Assembly: GCF_035938995.1 (NCBI RefSeq)
Contig: NZ_DASZGI010000235.1
Coordinates: forward strand, 1-18,239
DNA: 18,239 nucleotides
Source of the DNA: DASZGI01 sp035938995
GTDB lineage: Bacteria > Actinomycetota > Actinomycetes > Streptomycetales > Catenulisporaceae
Direction: 5' to 3'
Below are positions 1 to 6,238 of this stretch, in pieces (the stretch's first letter is position 1; each line of letters starts with the position of its first letter). A program made the translations under genes and the position numbers. The notes beneath the pieces were generated by a model that was not told where the DNA came from, ran no database searches, and saw only the letters and a list, made by a program, of their open reading frames with translations.

Positions 1-50
1 GGGTAGCGCCAGATTTGCTCGATGACGAGTTCGTCGCGGTGGGACGCCAT
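1..50 (-). CDS. Partial gene start, probable MOSC-domain protein
   Basis: Reading leftwards from an ATG at 50, the frame is open to the window edge and encodes MASHRDELVIEQIWRYP. The stretch IxQIWRYP resembles the first strand of the MOSC N-terminal beta-barrel, where family members typically read LWRYPVKS. MOSC proteins bind or act with molybdenum cofactor and sulfur-carrying groups. The start lies 17 nt after the stop of the MBL-fold gene on the same strand, so the two could be co-transcribed. No strong Shine-Dalgarno sequence precedes it; a GATAAC hexamer ends 8 nt before the ATG. Only 16 complete codons are visible, so the family call rests on a short motif and is tentative. Confidence 0.4.
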   Translation of the reverse strand, partial: MASHRDELVIEQIWRY

Positions 51-67
51 CCCCGGAGGTTATCGGC

Positions 68-907
68 CTACGTGAGTTCGGCGTAGCCGCGCGCGATCGC
101 GTCGCGCAACTCCTTTGTCGTCAGCGGCCAAGTCCCCTCGGCCGGCGCGTCGGCGGCCTTCACACCGGCGGCGTGCAGGCGGGCGATCTCCCGCGCGACG
201 GCGTCGATCATGCCGCGCTGCGTGGAGACGAACTCCCGCCCCACCGGCTCGCCGTGCCCGGGGACGATGATCGCGTCCGGACCCATCCAGTCCAGCGCGC
301 GGTCCAGCGTCGCCGCCCACTGCATCGGGAAGGAGTCGAGCCCGAAGGCGGGCGGCCCGGACTCCTCGACCAGGTCGCCGGCCAGCACGACCCCGGCGTC
401 GGGGATCCGGATCCACAGGTCTGCGTCGGTGTGGCCGCGGCCGTGGTGGCGCAGTTCCAGCAGTCGGCCGCCCAGATCGATCGTCGCGGACTCGTGGACC
501 AGCTCGGTCGGCGGGACGAGTTCGAGTCCGGCGACCTGGGCCGCCCACTCAGGGCCCGCCGCGCGCATCTGCCGGAGGATGTCGGCGACGAACGGGTCGT
601 CGAGGTCGAACCTCGCCGGCAGGCTCGCGTGGCCCCAGATCCGGGCGGGCGGATCCTGCCGCGGGGCGAGGAATTCCGCGTTGCCCCACGCGTGGTCGAA
701 GTGGGCATGCGTGTTGACCACCCAGCGGACCGGCGCGGATGTGAAGCGGCGGATCTGCTCGGCGACCTCGCGCGCCTCGGCGACCGAGCAGCGGGTGTCG
801 ACGACGGCCACGCCGTCGGTGCCGACGACCGCCGTGACCGTCACGTCGCACGGGTCGAATCGCTTGCGGAAGACCCGCTCGCCGACCTCATGCCATTCGT
901 GCTCCAT
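68..907 (-). CDS. MBL-fold metallo-hydrolase
   Basis: A 279-residue metallo-beta-lactamase-fold hydrolase, probably a cytoplasmic dinuclear-zinc enzyme. Metal ligands are visible in family order: T-HAHFDH at residues 66-72, His159 in RGHTDADL, Asp178 in AGDL and His218 in PGHG. The fold includes glyoxalase II-like thioesterases, persulfide dioxygenases and lactonases; the substrate cannot be chosen from sequence alone. I chose ATG at 907 because the alignable fold starts just after it. A TTG at 949 would add 14 residues and would start inside the conserved box at 943-961. A GATGAT hexamer ends 6 nt before the ATG, so a leaderless transcript is possible. The gene precedes the partial MOSC-like gene by 17 nt and follows the GlxA-type regulator on the same strand, separated by a repeat-rich 216-bp gap. 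Confidence 0.88.
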   Translation of the reverse strand: MEHEWHEVGERVFRKRFDPCDVTVTAVVGTDGVAVVDTRCSVAEAREVAEQIRRFTSAPVRWVVNTHAHFDHAWGNAEFLAPRQDPPARIWGHASLPARFDLDDPFVADILRQMRAAGPEWAAQVAGLELVPPTELVHESATIDLGGRLLELRHHGRGHTDADLWIRIPDAGVVLAGDLVEESGPPAFGLDSFPMQWAATLDRALDWMGPDAIIVPGHGEPVGREFVSTQRGMIDAVAREIARLHAAGVKAADAPAEGTWPLTTKELRDAIARGYAELT

Positions 908-942
908 GGTCCGATCATCGCACCGGCGGGTGGAGACGAGCG

Positions 943-961
943 CTTTCAAAGTGACCGGTCA
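943..961 (-). promoter_or_regulatory. Candidate operator box upstream of the MBL hydrolase
   Basis: In gene direction the site reads TGACCGGTCACTTTGAAAG, starting with the palindrome GTGACCGGTCAC (951-962). It lies 36-54 bp upstream of the ATG at 907. A copy with three transitions lies at 2233-2251 in the same orientation relative to the rhodanese gene. The regulator gene lies between the two copies, so it is the natural candidate to bind them; this is inference. Confidence 0.5.
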
Positions 962-995
962 CTCGCGATCCCGATTCTCGGACCCGCAGGTAGGG

Positions 996-1098
996 GTGGC
1001 ATGTGACGCGGCTGCACGCAGGGCGGCACGCGATGGGACTTAGCGGGGTGGCACGCAGCTGCGCGCAGAGTGGCACGTGATGCGGTTGCGCGATGCGG
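996..1098. repeat. Degenerate tandem array, four 22-29 bp units
   Basis: Four units begin at about 996, 1023, 1048 and 1070, each opening with GTGGCA or GCGGCA. Units 1 and 4 match at 19 of 23 positions, all differences being transitions. Unit 3 lacks four bases. At a coarser scale 1008-1030 and 1055-1077 also match at 19 of 23 positions. The array fills the gap between the regulator's stop and the MBL promoter region. It may be a multi-site protein-binding region or a decaying duplication. Confidence 0.6.
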
Positions 1099-1123
1099 TT
1101 ATACGAGGTGATAGGCGATTCGG

Positions 1124-2134
1124 CTATGCGTGGAAGGCGCGCCGATATGCGGAAGGGGACGTGCCCGTCGCGCGGCCGAAGTGGTGCCGGAAGGTCGCCG
1201 GATCGGCGAAGCCCACCGCCGCGCCGATCCGCTCCACCGGCTCGTCGGTGCTCTCCAGCAGCGCGCGAGCCGCCGCGATCCGTCGGCCCACCAGCCAGCG
1301 CAGCGGCGAAGTACCGGTCGCGTGGGCGAAGTTGCGCAGGTAGCTGCGCTGCGACATGCCCGCCACCCGGGCCAGGTCGGCGACCGCGAGGGGCGCGGCC
1401 AGATTCTCCAGGGCCCAGTGCATGGAGCGGGCCACCCCGCCGCCGTCGCGCTGCGGGCCGGGCGCCGCGGGGAACTGGGCCTCGACGAACTGCGCCTGGC
1501 CGCCGTCCCGGTGCGGTGGCAGGACCAGGCGGCGGGCGACGGCGTTCGCGATCGCCGGCCCGTGGTCCACGCGTACCAGGTGCAGGCACAGATCGAGTCC
1601 GGCGGCGCTGCCCGCGCTGGTGAGGATCCGGCCGTGGTCGACGTAGAGGACGTCCGGATCGACCCGCACCGCCGGATAGCGCTCGGCCAGCAGCGCAGCG
1701 TACTGCCAGTGCGTCGTCGCCTCGAGGCCGTCCAGCAGCTCGGCGGCGGCCAGGGCGAAGGCTCCGGAGCAGATCGACACGATCCGGGCGCCACGTGCGT
1801 GAGCCCGCCGCAACGCCTCCACCAGTGCTGCCGGGACTTCGCCGCGCACGTCGGGCACGGCGGTCACCACGACGGTGTCCGCCGCCGCGAGATCGTCGAG
1901 GTCGTATTCGGTGGCCAGGGTGAAGCCGCCGACCGCCCGCATCGGGCGGCGCGATTGCGCGCACACCTTCAGCTCGTACCAGGGCACGCCGAACTCCGGC
2001 CGGGGCAGTCCGAAGACCTCGACGACGCAGCTGAGCTCGAAGGGCGACATGCCGTCGAACGCGTAGACCGCCATGGTGTGCGGCGCCTGAGTCCGGACCG
2101 GCGCGGAGATCTCGACGCTGCTCGCGACAGGCAT
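1124..2134 (-). CDS. GlxA-family transcriptional regulator (DJ-1/PfpI domain plus AraC HTH)
   Basis: A 336-residue regulator. Residues about 20-190 form a DJ-1/PfpI-like class I glutamine amidotransferase fold, with a Cys in the elbow-like SICSGAF motif and a following THW. Residues about 230-336 form a two-helix-turn-helix AraC DNA-binding domain ending in the usual FRHHFGRATGTSPSAYRR block. This architecture is the GlxA group, which includes argR-, cdhR- and ftrA-like regulators; the sensed ligand is unknown. The ATG at 2134 is preceded by TAAAAT with exactly 6 nt between and no Shine-Dalgarno sequence, so translation is probably leaderless. It is divergent from the rhodanese gene and upstream, on the same strand, of the MBL hydrolase. 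Both of those carry the same 19-bp box, which suggests they are its targets. Confidence 0.9.
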   Translation of the reverse strand: MPVASSVEISAPVRTQAPHTMAVYAFDGMSPFELSCVVEVFGLPRPEFGVPWYELKVCAQSRRPMRAVGGFTLATEYDLDDLAAADTVVVTAVPDVRGEVPAALVEALRRAHARGARIVSICSGAFALAAAELLDGLEATTHWQYAALLAERYPAVRVDPDVLYVDHGRILTSAGSAAGLDLCLHLVRVDHGPAIANAVARRLVLPPHRDGGQAQFVEAQFPAAPGPQRDGGGVARSMHWALENLAAPLAVADLARVAGMSQRSYLRNFAHATGTSPLRWLVGRRIAAARALLESTDEPVERIGAAVGFADPATFRHHFGRATGTSPSAYRRAFHA

Positions 2135-2140
2135 GGCGTG

Positions 2141-2146
2141 ATTTTA
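2141..2146 (-). promoter_or_regulatory. Putative -10 (TAAAAT), leaderless regulator transcript
   Basis: TAAAAT followed by 6 nt and then ATG. Initiation at the usual distance would place the transcript start at or next to the start codon. No convincing -35 hexamer is seen 17-18 bp upstream. Confidence 0.55.
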
Positions 2147-2232
2147 GCGATAGTCGGCATTCACGCCACTGGCAGCCGCCCAATGCTCCCAGCGAACATC
2201 GGAATATCCCCGCGACCTGCGAGGAGCAAAAA

Positions 2233-2251
2233 TGACCGGTCGTCTTGAAAG
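2233..2251 (+). promoter_or_regulatory. Candidate operator box upstream of the rhodanese gene
   Basis: Reads TGACCGGTCGTCTTGAAAG in gene direction, 16/19 identical to the box upstream of the MBL gene. Here its right end merges with the ribosome binding site (AAAGGGA, 2248-2254), so binding could cover the transcription start or block translation initiation. At the MBL gene the box is further upstream, so the effect could differ. Confidence 0.5.
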
Positions 2252-2260
2252 GGACTGAGT

Positions 2261-2794
2261 GTGAGCGTGACCGACACGACGGCAATCCCGCCAATCCCGC
2301 CAACGCCGAGCGTCGCCGCGACGTCGACCGTGATGTCCGTGCCGCCGGCCGCCAGTGGAATCGCAGTCGCCCACTTCGCCGCACGATTGTCGCTCGAGGC
2401 CGATGTCTCCGACGTACACGCCGACCAGGCGCTGATCGGCACCGCGTTCGTGCTCGTCGACACCCGTTCGTCCGAGTCGTGGGCGCAGGGCCGCGTCCCG
2501 GGCGCGGTCCACCTGCCGACCCGCCAGATCGCCGCACGCGCCGCGGACGGCACACTTGCGGATCTCGTCCCGTCCGGCACTCCGGTCGTCACCTACTGCT
2601 GGGGCCCCGGCTGCAACGGCGCGACCAAGGCGGCGCTCGCGTTCGCCGCACTCGGCTATCCCGTCAAGGAGATGATCGGCGGATTCGAGTACTGGGTCCG
2701 CGAGGGATACACCTACGACAGCGCGTGGGGTCGGCGCGATCCAGCCGCGGATCCGCTGGCCGCGCCCGTGGACGACGCTTCGTGCGGGTGCTGA
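2261..2794 (+). CDS. Rhodanese-like sulfurtransferase
   Basis: A 177-residue single-domain rhodanese. The domain starts around residue 45. VDTRSSESWAQGRVPGAVHLP (residues 66-86) is the classical Asp/Arg and G-A-x-H-L-P core. The active-site loop is C113-W-G-P-G-C118-N-G, carrying the persulfide-forming Cys113 and a second Cys five residues on. A CGC motif closes the protein (175-177). Residues 1-35 are a Pro/Ala/Thr-rich tail with no signal peptide pattern. The GTG at 2261 has AAAGGGA six nt upstream; ATG at 2333 (residue 25) is an alternative but has no such site. The family moves sulfane sulfur from donors such as thiosulfate or persulfides to an acceptor. The gene diverges from the GlxA-type regulator, an arrangement I recall from other bacteria, and it has the shared box just before its start. 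Confidence 0.9.
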   Translation: MSVTDTTAIPPIPPTPSVAATSTVMSVPPAASGIAVAHFAARLSLEADVSDVHADQALIGTAFVLVDTRSSESWAQGRVPGAVHLPTRQIAARAADGTLADLVPSGTPVVTYCWGPGCNGATKAALAFAALGYPVKEMIGGFEYWVREGYTYDSAWGRRDPAADPLAAPVDDASCGC

Positions 2795-2832
2795 CACCCA
2801 AGGATCGCGGCAGCGCCGGCCTGTCCGCGACG

Positions 2833-2897
2833 CTAGTGTCCTACGCCCGACATCTACAACCCCGATATCTACAACGGTGCCAGGCGCAGGACACTAG
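2833..2897 (-). terminator. Long hairpin built around the phosphatase stop codon
   Basis: The arms at 2833-2849 and 2881-2897 are inverted repeats of 17 bp with two differences (core CTAGTGTCCT). In RNA read from the minus strand both differences become G-U pairs, so the full 17-bp stem forms; in plus-strand RNA they are A-C mismatches. The UAG stop of the phosphatase (2894-2896) lies in the 5' arm. The 31-nt loop holds two copies of ATCTACAAC 15 bp apart. No U tract follows. It could act as a minus-strand terminator or RNA-protecting structure at the junction of two convergent genes. The inverted ends flanked by CTAG also resemble a very small inverted-repeat element. Confidence 0.55.
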
Positions 2898-4564
2898 TCC
2901 AGCTGAGCGAGCAGCAGCGCGACGTCGTCCTTCCACAGACCCCCGGCCGGCCGATTGACGTCGAGCACGAGGTCCGCCAGCTCCTCGAGATCCAGCCCCG
3001 CGTCGCGCATGCGGTCCAGCGTGGAAAGTGTCCGCGCGATGCCTGAATCCAGGTCGTTGTCGCTGCTCTCCAGCAGACCATCGGTACACAACAACAGATA
3101 TGTGCCCGCCTGGTACGGCATACGCCAGACCGGGTACCGCGCGTCCGGCGCGATCCCGAGCGGAACGCCGACCTCGTTGTGCGGCACCCGCGCGCCCCGC
3201 CCGGGCGGCGCCACGATCGGCGGTATGTGCCCGGCCCGGCTCGCGGTCACCGTGCGGGTCGCCGGATCCACGCGCGCCACGAGGCAGGTCGCGAACAGCG
3301 GCTGGTCCGCCTCCTCGTTGACCTCCGCCACGTATTCGTTGGCGCGCCGCAGGATCTCCTCGACCGGATGGTTCTCGGCCGCGTACGCGCGCACGGTGCT
3401 GCGAAGCCGGTACATCATCCCCGCCGCGTGGACGTTGTGCCCTTCGACGTCCCCGATGATGAGGATCGTCGAGCCGTCGTCCAGCGGCACCGAGTCGTAC
3501 CAGTCGCCGCCCACCTGGATGCCCGTGGTCACCGCCGCGTAGCGGCGCGCCGCCCGCACGCCCGGCCCGAACTTCAGCGTCCGCGGCAGCATCCCCTCCT
3601 GGAGCGCGAGGGCGATGGTGTGCTCGGTGTCGTGGATGGTCGCCCGGTACACCGCCTGGCCGATCGCGCTCGCGGCCAGGATCAGCACCGTGCGCTCGGT
3701 CTCGTCGAAGACGGTCGGCCGCGCGTATCCGAGCACGCAGATCCCGCGCATCCGGGGCAGCCCGGACAGCGGCAGGAACGCCACCGCCTCGCCGCCTGCG
3801 GCCTCGACCGCGTCCGCCGCGACCGGGAACCGCCGCGCCATCTCCGCCCTGGTGGAGAAGAACAGCGGGATGTCCAGCGCCACCGCGGTGCGCACCGGAC
3901 CCTCGTCCAGGGCCTGAAACGGGCCCATCCGCTCCGCTCCGCGCCCGCACGCGAGCAGCACCTCCACCGGCCGTCCGGCGTCCGCGACGAACAACACGTC
4001 CGCGCCGAGGGCCGGAAGCGCCGCGCACACCGCCGCGCGCACCTCCTCCAGCGTCGACGCGGCCGCGAGTCCCGTCATGACCTGCTGGATCCGGGCCGAA
4101 GCGAGCGCCTCCGCCCGCGCCGCCTCCTCGGCCGCGCGCCGCTCGGTGACGTCCGCGATCACGCCCATCGAGCGCAGCGGCCGCCCGTCGGGCCCCGCGA
4201 CCACCCGGCCGCGCGTCTCCAGCGTGTGCATGGCCCCGTCCGGCCAGCGCACCCGGTACTCCAGGATGTAGTCGCCGACCTTGGCGAGCAGCGGATCGAT
4301 CGCGTGCAGCAGCCGGTCCACGTCCCCCGCGGGCACCTGGCGCAGGAAGGTCTCGAACCGCGGCTCGGCGTCCGGGGGCAGCCCGTGCAGGCGGAAGGTC
4401 TGCTCATCGCAGACCACGTCGCCGGTCTCCAGGTGCCAGGTGAAGAATCCGGCCGAGGCGTTGACCCCGCTCGGCACGAAGTCGAGACGCGGCCACGACG
4501 CCACCCTTTCCGGGTGGTCCGGCTTCGCTTCGCCCGCCGGGAACAGCCCTTCGGGCGATGCCAT
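2894..4564 (-). CDS. PAS-GAF-SpoIIE (PP2C-type) serine phosphatase
   Basis: A 556-residue cytoplasmic signalling phosphatase with three domains: PAS with PAC (about 30-145), GAF (about 160-305) and a C-terminal PP2C/SpoIIE domain (about 318-556). Metal-site motifs are intact: GGDWYD (Asp354), GDVEGH (Asp372), CTDGLLE (Asp495) and the final KDDVALL (Asp546/Asp547). Proteins of this RsbU/RsbP type dephosphorylate anti-sigma-factor antagonists, controlling alternative sigma factors; PAS and GAF domains supply the sensory input. ATG at 4564 is chosen because AGGAGG lies 5 nt upstream. An in-frame ATG at 4606 has GATATT 8 nt before it and would add 14 residues. No anti-sigma factor or antagonist gene is adjacent, so its partner lies elsewhere. 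It diverges from the P450 gene. Confidence 0.92.
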   Translation of the reverse strand: MASPEGLFPAGEAKPDHPERVASWPRLDFVPSGVNASAGFFTWHLETGDVVCDEQTFRLHGLPPDAEPRFETFLRQVPAGDVDRLLHAIDPLLAKVGDYILEYRVRWPDGAMHTLETRGRVVAGPDGRPLRSMGVIADVTERRAAEEAARAEALASARIQQVMTGLAAASTLEEVRAAVCAALPALGADVLFVADAGRPVEVLLACGRGAERMGPFQALDEGPVRTAVALDIPLFFSTRAEMARRFPVAADAVEAAGGEAVAFLPLSGLPRMRGICVLGYARPTVFDETERTVLILAASAIGQAVYRATIHDTEHTIALALQEGMLPRTLKFGPGVRAARRYAAVTTGIQVGGDWYDSVPLDDGSTILIIGDVEGHNVHAAGMMYRLRSTVRAYAAENHPVEEILRRANEYVAEVNEEADQPLFATCLVARVDPATRTVTASRAGHIPPIVAPPGRGARVPHNEVGVPLGIAPDARYPVWRMPYQAGTYLLLCTDGLLESSDNDLDSGIARTLSTLDRMRDAGLDLEELADLVLDVNRPAGGLWKDDVALLLAQLD

Positions 4565-4569
4565 CCGTT

Positions 4570-4575
4570 CCTCCT
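4570..4575 (-). promoter_or_regulatory. Ribosome binding site of the phosphatase
   Basis: AGGAGG on the minus strand, 5 nt before ATG at 4564. It decides that start against the in-frame ATG at 4606. Confidence 0.75.
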
Positions 4576-4649
4576 GCCGCGCACTCGCGTCGTCGCTGTC
4601 GATCATCGTTCTCAAATATCCGGGGACGTCATACGGAGGTGAGCAGGAC

Positions 4650-4663
4650 ATACGCGTTCGTAT
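4650..4663. repeat. Palindrome in phosphatase/P450 divergent region
   Basis: ATACG and CGTAT separated by CGTT, 86 bp upstream of the phosphatase start. A dyad of this size in a 268-bp divergent promoter region could be an operator. The rest of 4565-4832 shows no gene. Confidence 0.3.
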
Positions 4664-4785
4664 AGCGCACGCCACGCCTACCGTAGTCGAGCGGTCGCTC
4701 TCCGGGGTGGCTTTTCTCAAGGATACGGCGCTCGCGGCGCCGACGCGTCCTCCCGTGCGCCCTTTCCGCTCCAAAATGATGCGAT

Positions 4786-4797
4786 TACCGTAACGGT
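4786..4797. promoter_or_regulatory. Possible -10 and operator dyad upstream of the P450
   Basis: TACCGT at 4786-4791 fits a -10 hexamer and overlaps the dyad ACCGT-A-ACGGT (4787-4797). A start near 4798 would leave a short leader carrying GGGAGG (4816-4821). A repressor on the dyad would occlude the -10. No clear -35 is seen. Confidence 0.35.
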
Positions 4798-4832
4798 GAG
4801 TCAGTGTTGGATGACGGGAGGTGCCGGAGACG

Positions 4833-6218
4833 GTGACCGCCTCAGCTCTCGAACTCCAACCCCGCCGGGCCGCCCGGATGCCCGGCGCCTGGCCGTTGCT
4901 CGGCCACGCCCCCGCGCTGCTGCGCGACCCGCTCCGCTTCCTCACGCGGGCGTACCGGGCCGGCGATGTGGTGTCCCTGCGCCTCGGGCCGAAGGCCGCG
5001 TACCTGGTCAACGGTCAGGACGCGATCAAGCAGATCCTCGTGGCCGACGCCGCCCGCTACGACAAGGGCTTCCAGTTCGACCAACTGCGGACGCTGATGG
5101 GCGACGGCGTGGGCACGACCGCGGATCCCGTGAAGCACCGGCGCCAGCGCAGACTCCTGCGACCCGCCTTCGACCACGCGCACGTGGAGACGTACGTGCC
5201 CGTCATGGCACAGGCGGCGCAGGAGGCGGCGGGGCGCTGGCCGACGGTTCCGAGCATCGACGCCGGGGCGGAGATGAGGGCCCTGTCGATGTCCGTGGTC
5301 GCCCGCGCGATGTTCGACGTGGGCGCCGGCACGTCCGCCGAATCGCCCGCCGCGGGCACCGTGCTGGCGGCGCTCCCGACGCTGCTCGGCGGTATGGGGC
5401 GCCGGGCCGTGCTGCCCCTCCCGGTCCTGGACCGCCTCCCGACGCCCGGAAACCGGGCGTTCGATCGGGCCCTGACAGACCTGGACGCCCTGGCGGACCG
5501 GATGGTCGCCGAGCGCCGGGCGGCCGCCGCAGCGGACCCGTCCGGCGCCCAGACCGCGCACTGCCTGCTCGACACCATCCTCGCGGCCGTTGACGACGAC
5601 CTGCGCGGGATGACCGACGCGCAGGCACACGACGAGATCATGACGGTGCTGCTGGCCGGCACCGAGACCACCGCGGGGACGCTGTCCTGGATCCTGCACG
5701 TGTTGTCCGGCGACCCCGAGTCGCAGCGCGAGGTCCAGCGAGAGGCGGAACAGGTCGTCGGCGCGTCCTTGCCGCGCGCCGCGGACCTCAGCGCTCTGCG
5801 TTTCACCAGGCGACTGGTCACCGAGGTGTTGCGTCTGTATCCCGCCGGGTGGATCCTCGGCCGCCGCCCGATGGAGGCGATGTCGGTCGCGGACGTGACG
5901 ATCCCCGCGGGCGCGCAGGTCCTGCTCAACTTCTACGGGCTGCACCGCGATCCGGAGATCTACACCGATCCGTACCGCTTCGACCCCGGCCGCTGGCAGG
6001 ACGGGGAGACCGACCCGCCGCGGCCGCACTTCCTGCCGTTCGGCCTCGGCCCGCACGCGTGTCTGGGCGAGGGCTTCGCGATGAGCCAGATCCTCACCAC
6101 CGTGGCCGTCGTGTTCTCCCGATACACCGTCAGGCCGGTGCCCGCGTCGGTCGTGCGCCCCGTCGCCCGCATCACCCTGCACCCCGGCGTCGTGCCGCTG
6201 ATCGTCGAAGAACGCTGA
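4833..6218 (+). CDS. Cytochrome P450
   Basis: A soluble bacterial class P450 of about 461 residues. Numbered from the alternative GTG at 4821, the landmarks are: C-helix region HRRQRRLLRPAF (106-117), I-helix AGTETT (279-284) with the oxygen-activating acid/Thr pair, ExxR in EVLR (335-338), the PERF-like YRFDPGRW (385-392) and the heme loop FGLGPHACLG (407-416) with Cys414 as thiolate ligand. I prefer GTG at 4833 because GGGAGG (4816-4821) overlaps the upstream GTG and would be too close to serve it; the two differ by four residues. The gene ends 20 nt from the convergent terpene synthase gene, so oxidation of that synthase's hydrocarbon product is the likely role. The sequence is reminiscent of terpene-hydroxylating actinomycete P450s, but the product cannot be predicted. 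Ferredoxin and reductase partners are not encoded here. Confidence 0.93.
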   Translation: MTASALELQPRRAARMPGAWPLLGHAPALLRDPLRFLTRAYRAGDVVSLRLGPKAAYLVNGQDAIKQILVADAARYDKGFQFDQLRTLMGDGVGTTADPVKHRRQRRLLRPAFDHAHVETYVPVMAQAAQEAAGRWPTVPSIDAGAEMRALSMSVVARAMFDVGAGTSAESPAAGTVLAALPTLLGGMGRRAVLPLPVLDRLPTPGNRAFDRALTDLDALADRMVAERRAAAAADPSGAQTAHCLLDTILAAVDDDLRGMTDAQAHDEIMTVLLAGTETTAGTLSWILHVLSGDPESQREVQREAEQVVGASLPRAADLSALRFTRRLVTEVLRLYPAGWILGRRPMEAMSVADVTIPAGAQVLLNFYGLHRDPEIYTDPYRFDPGRWQDGETDPPRPHFLPFGLGPHACLGEGFAMSQILTTVAVVFSRYTVRPVPASVVRPVARITLHPGVVPLIVEER

Positions 6219-6224
6219 TTCCGG

Positions 6225-6238
6225 CCGGCCGCGGCCGG
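6225..6238. terminator. GC palindrome between convergent P450 and terpene synthase
   Basis: A perfect 14-bp palindrome, CCGGCCGCGGCCGG, fills the gap between the two stop codons. It has no T tract and almost no loop room, so a role as a bidirectional terminator is only suggestive. Confidence 0.3.

Noticed and set aside
907..949. TTG start of the MBL hydrolase at 949
   Set aside because: It would start inside the conserved box and add residues that do not look like part of the fold; ATG at 907 is better.
915..2555. 546-residue minus-strand frame spanning regulator and rhodanese regions
   Set aside because: It crosses two genes and an intergenic promoter, and its translation is low-complexity Arg/Gly.
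3179..4642. 487-residue plus-strand frame opposite the phosphatase
   Set aside because: Arg/His-rich shadow; the opposite strand encodes a complete PAS-GAF-PP2C protein with a strong ribosome binding site.
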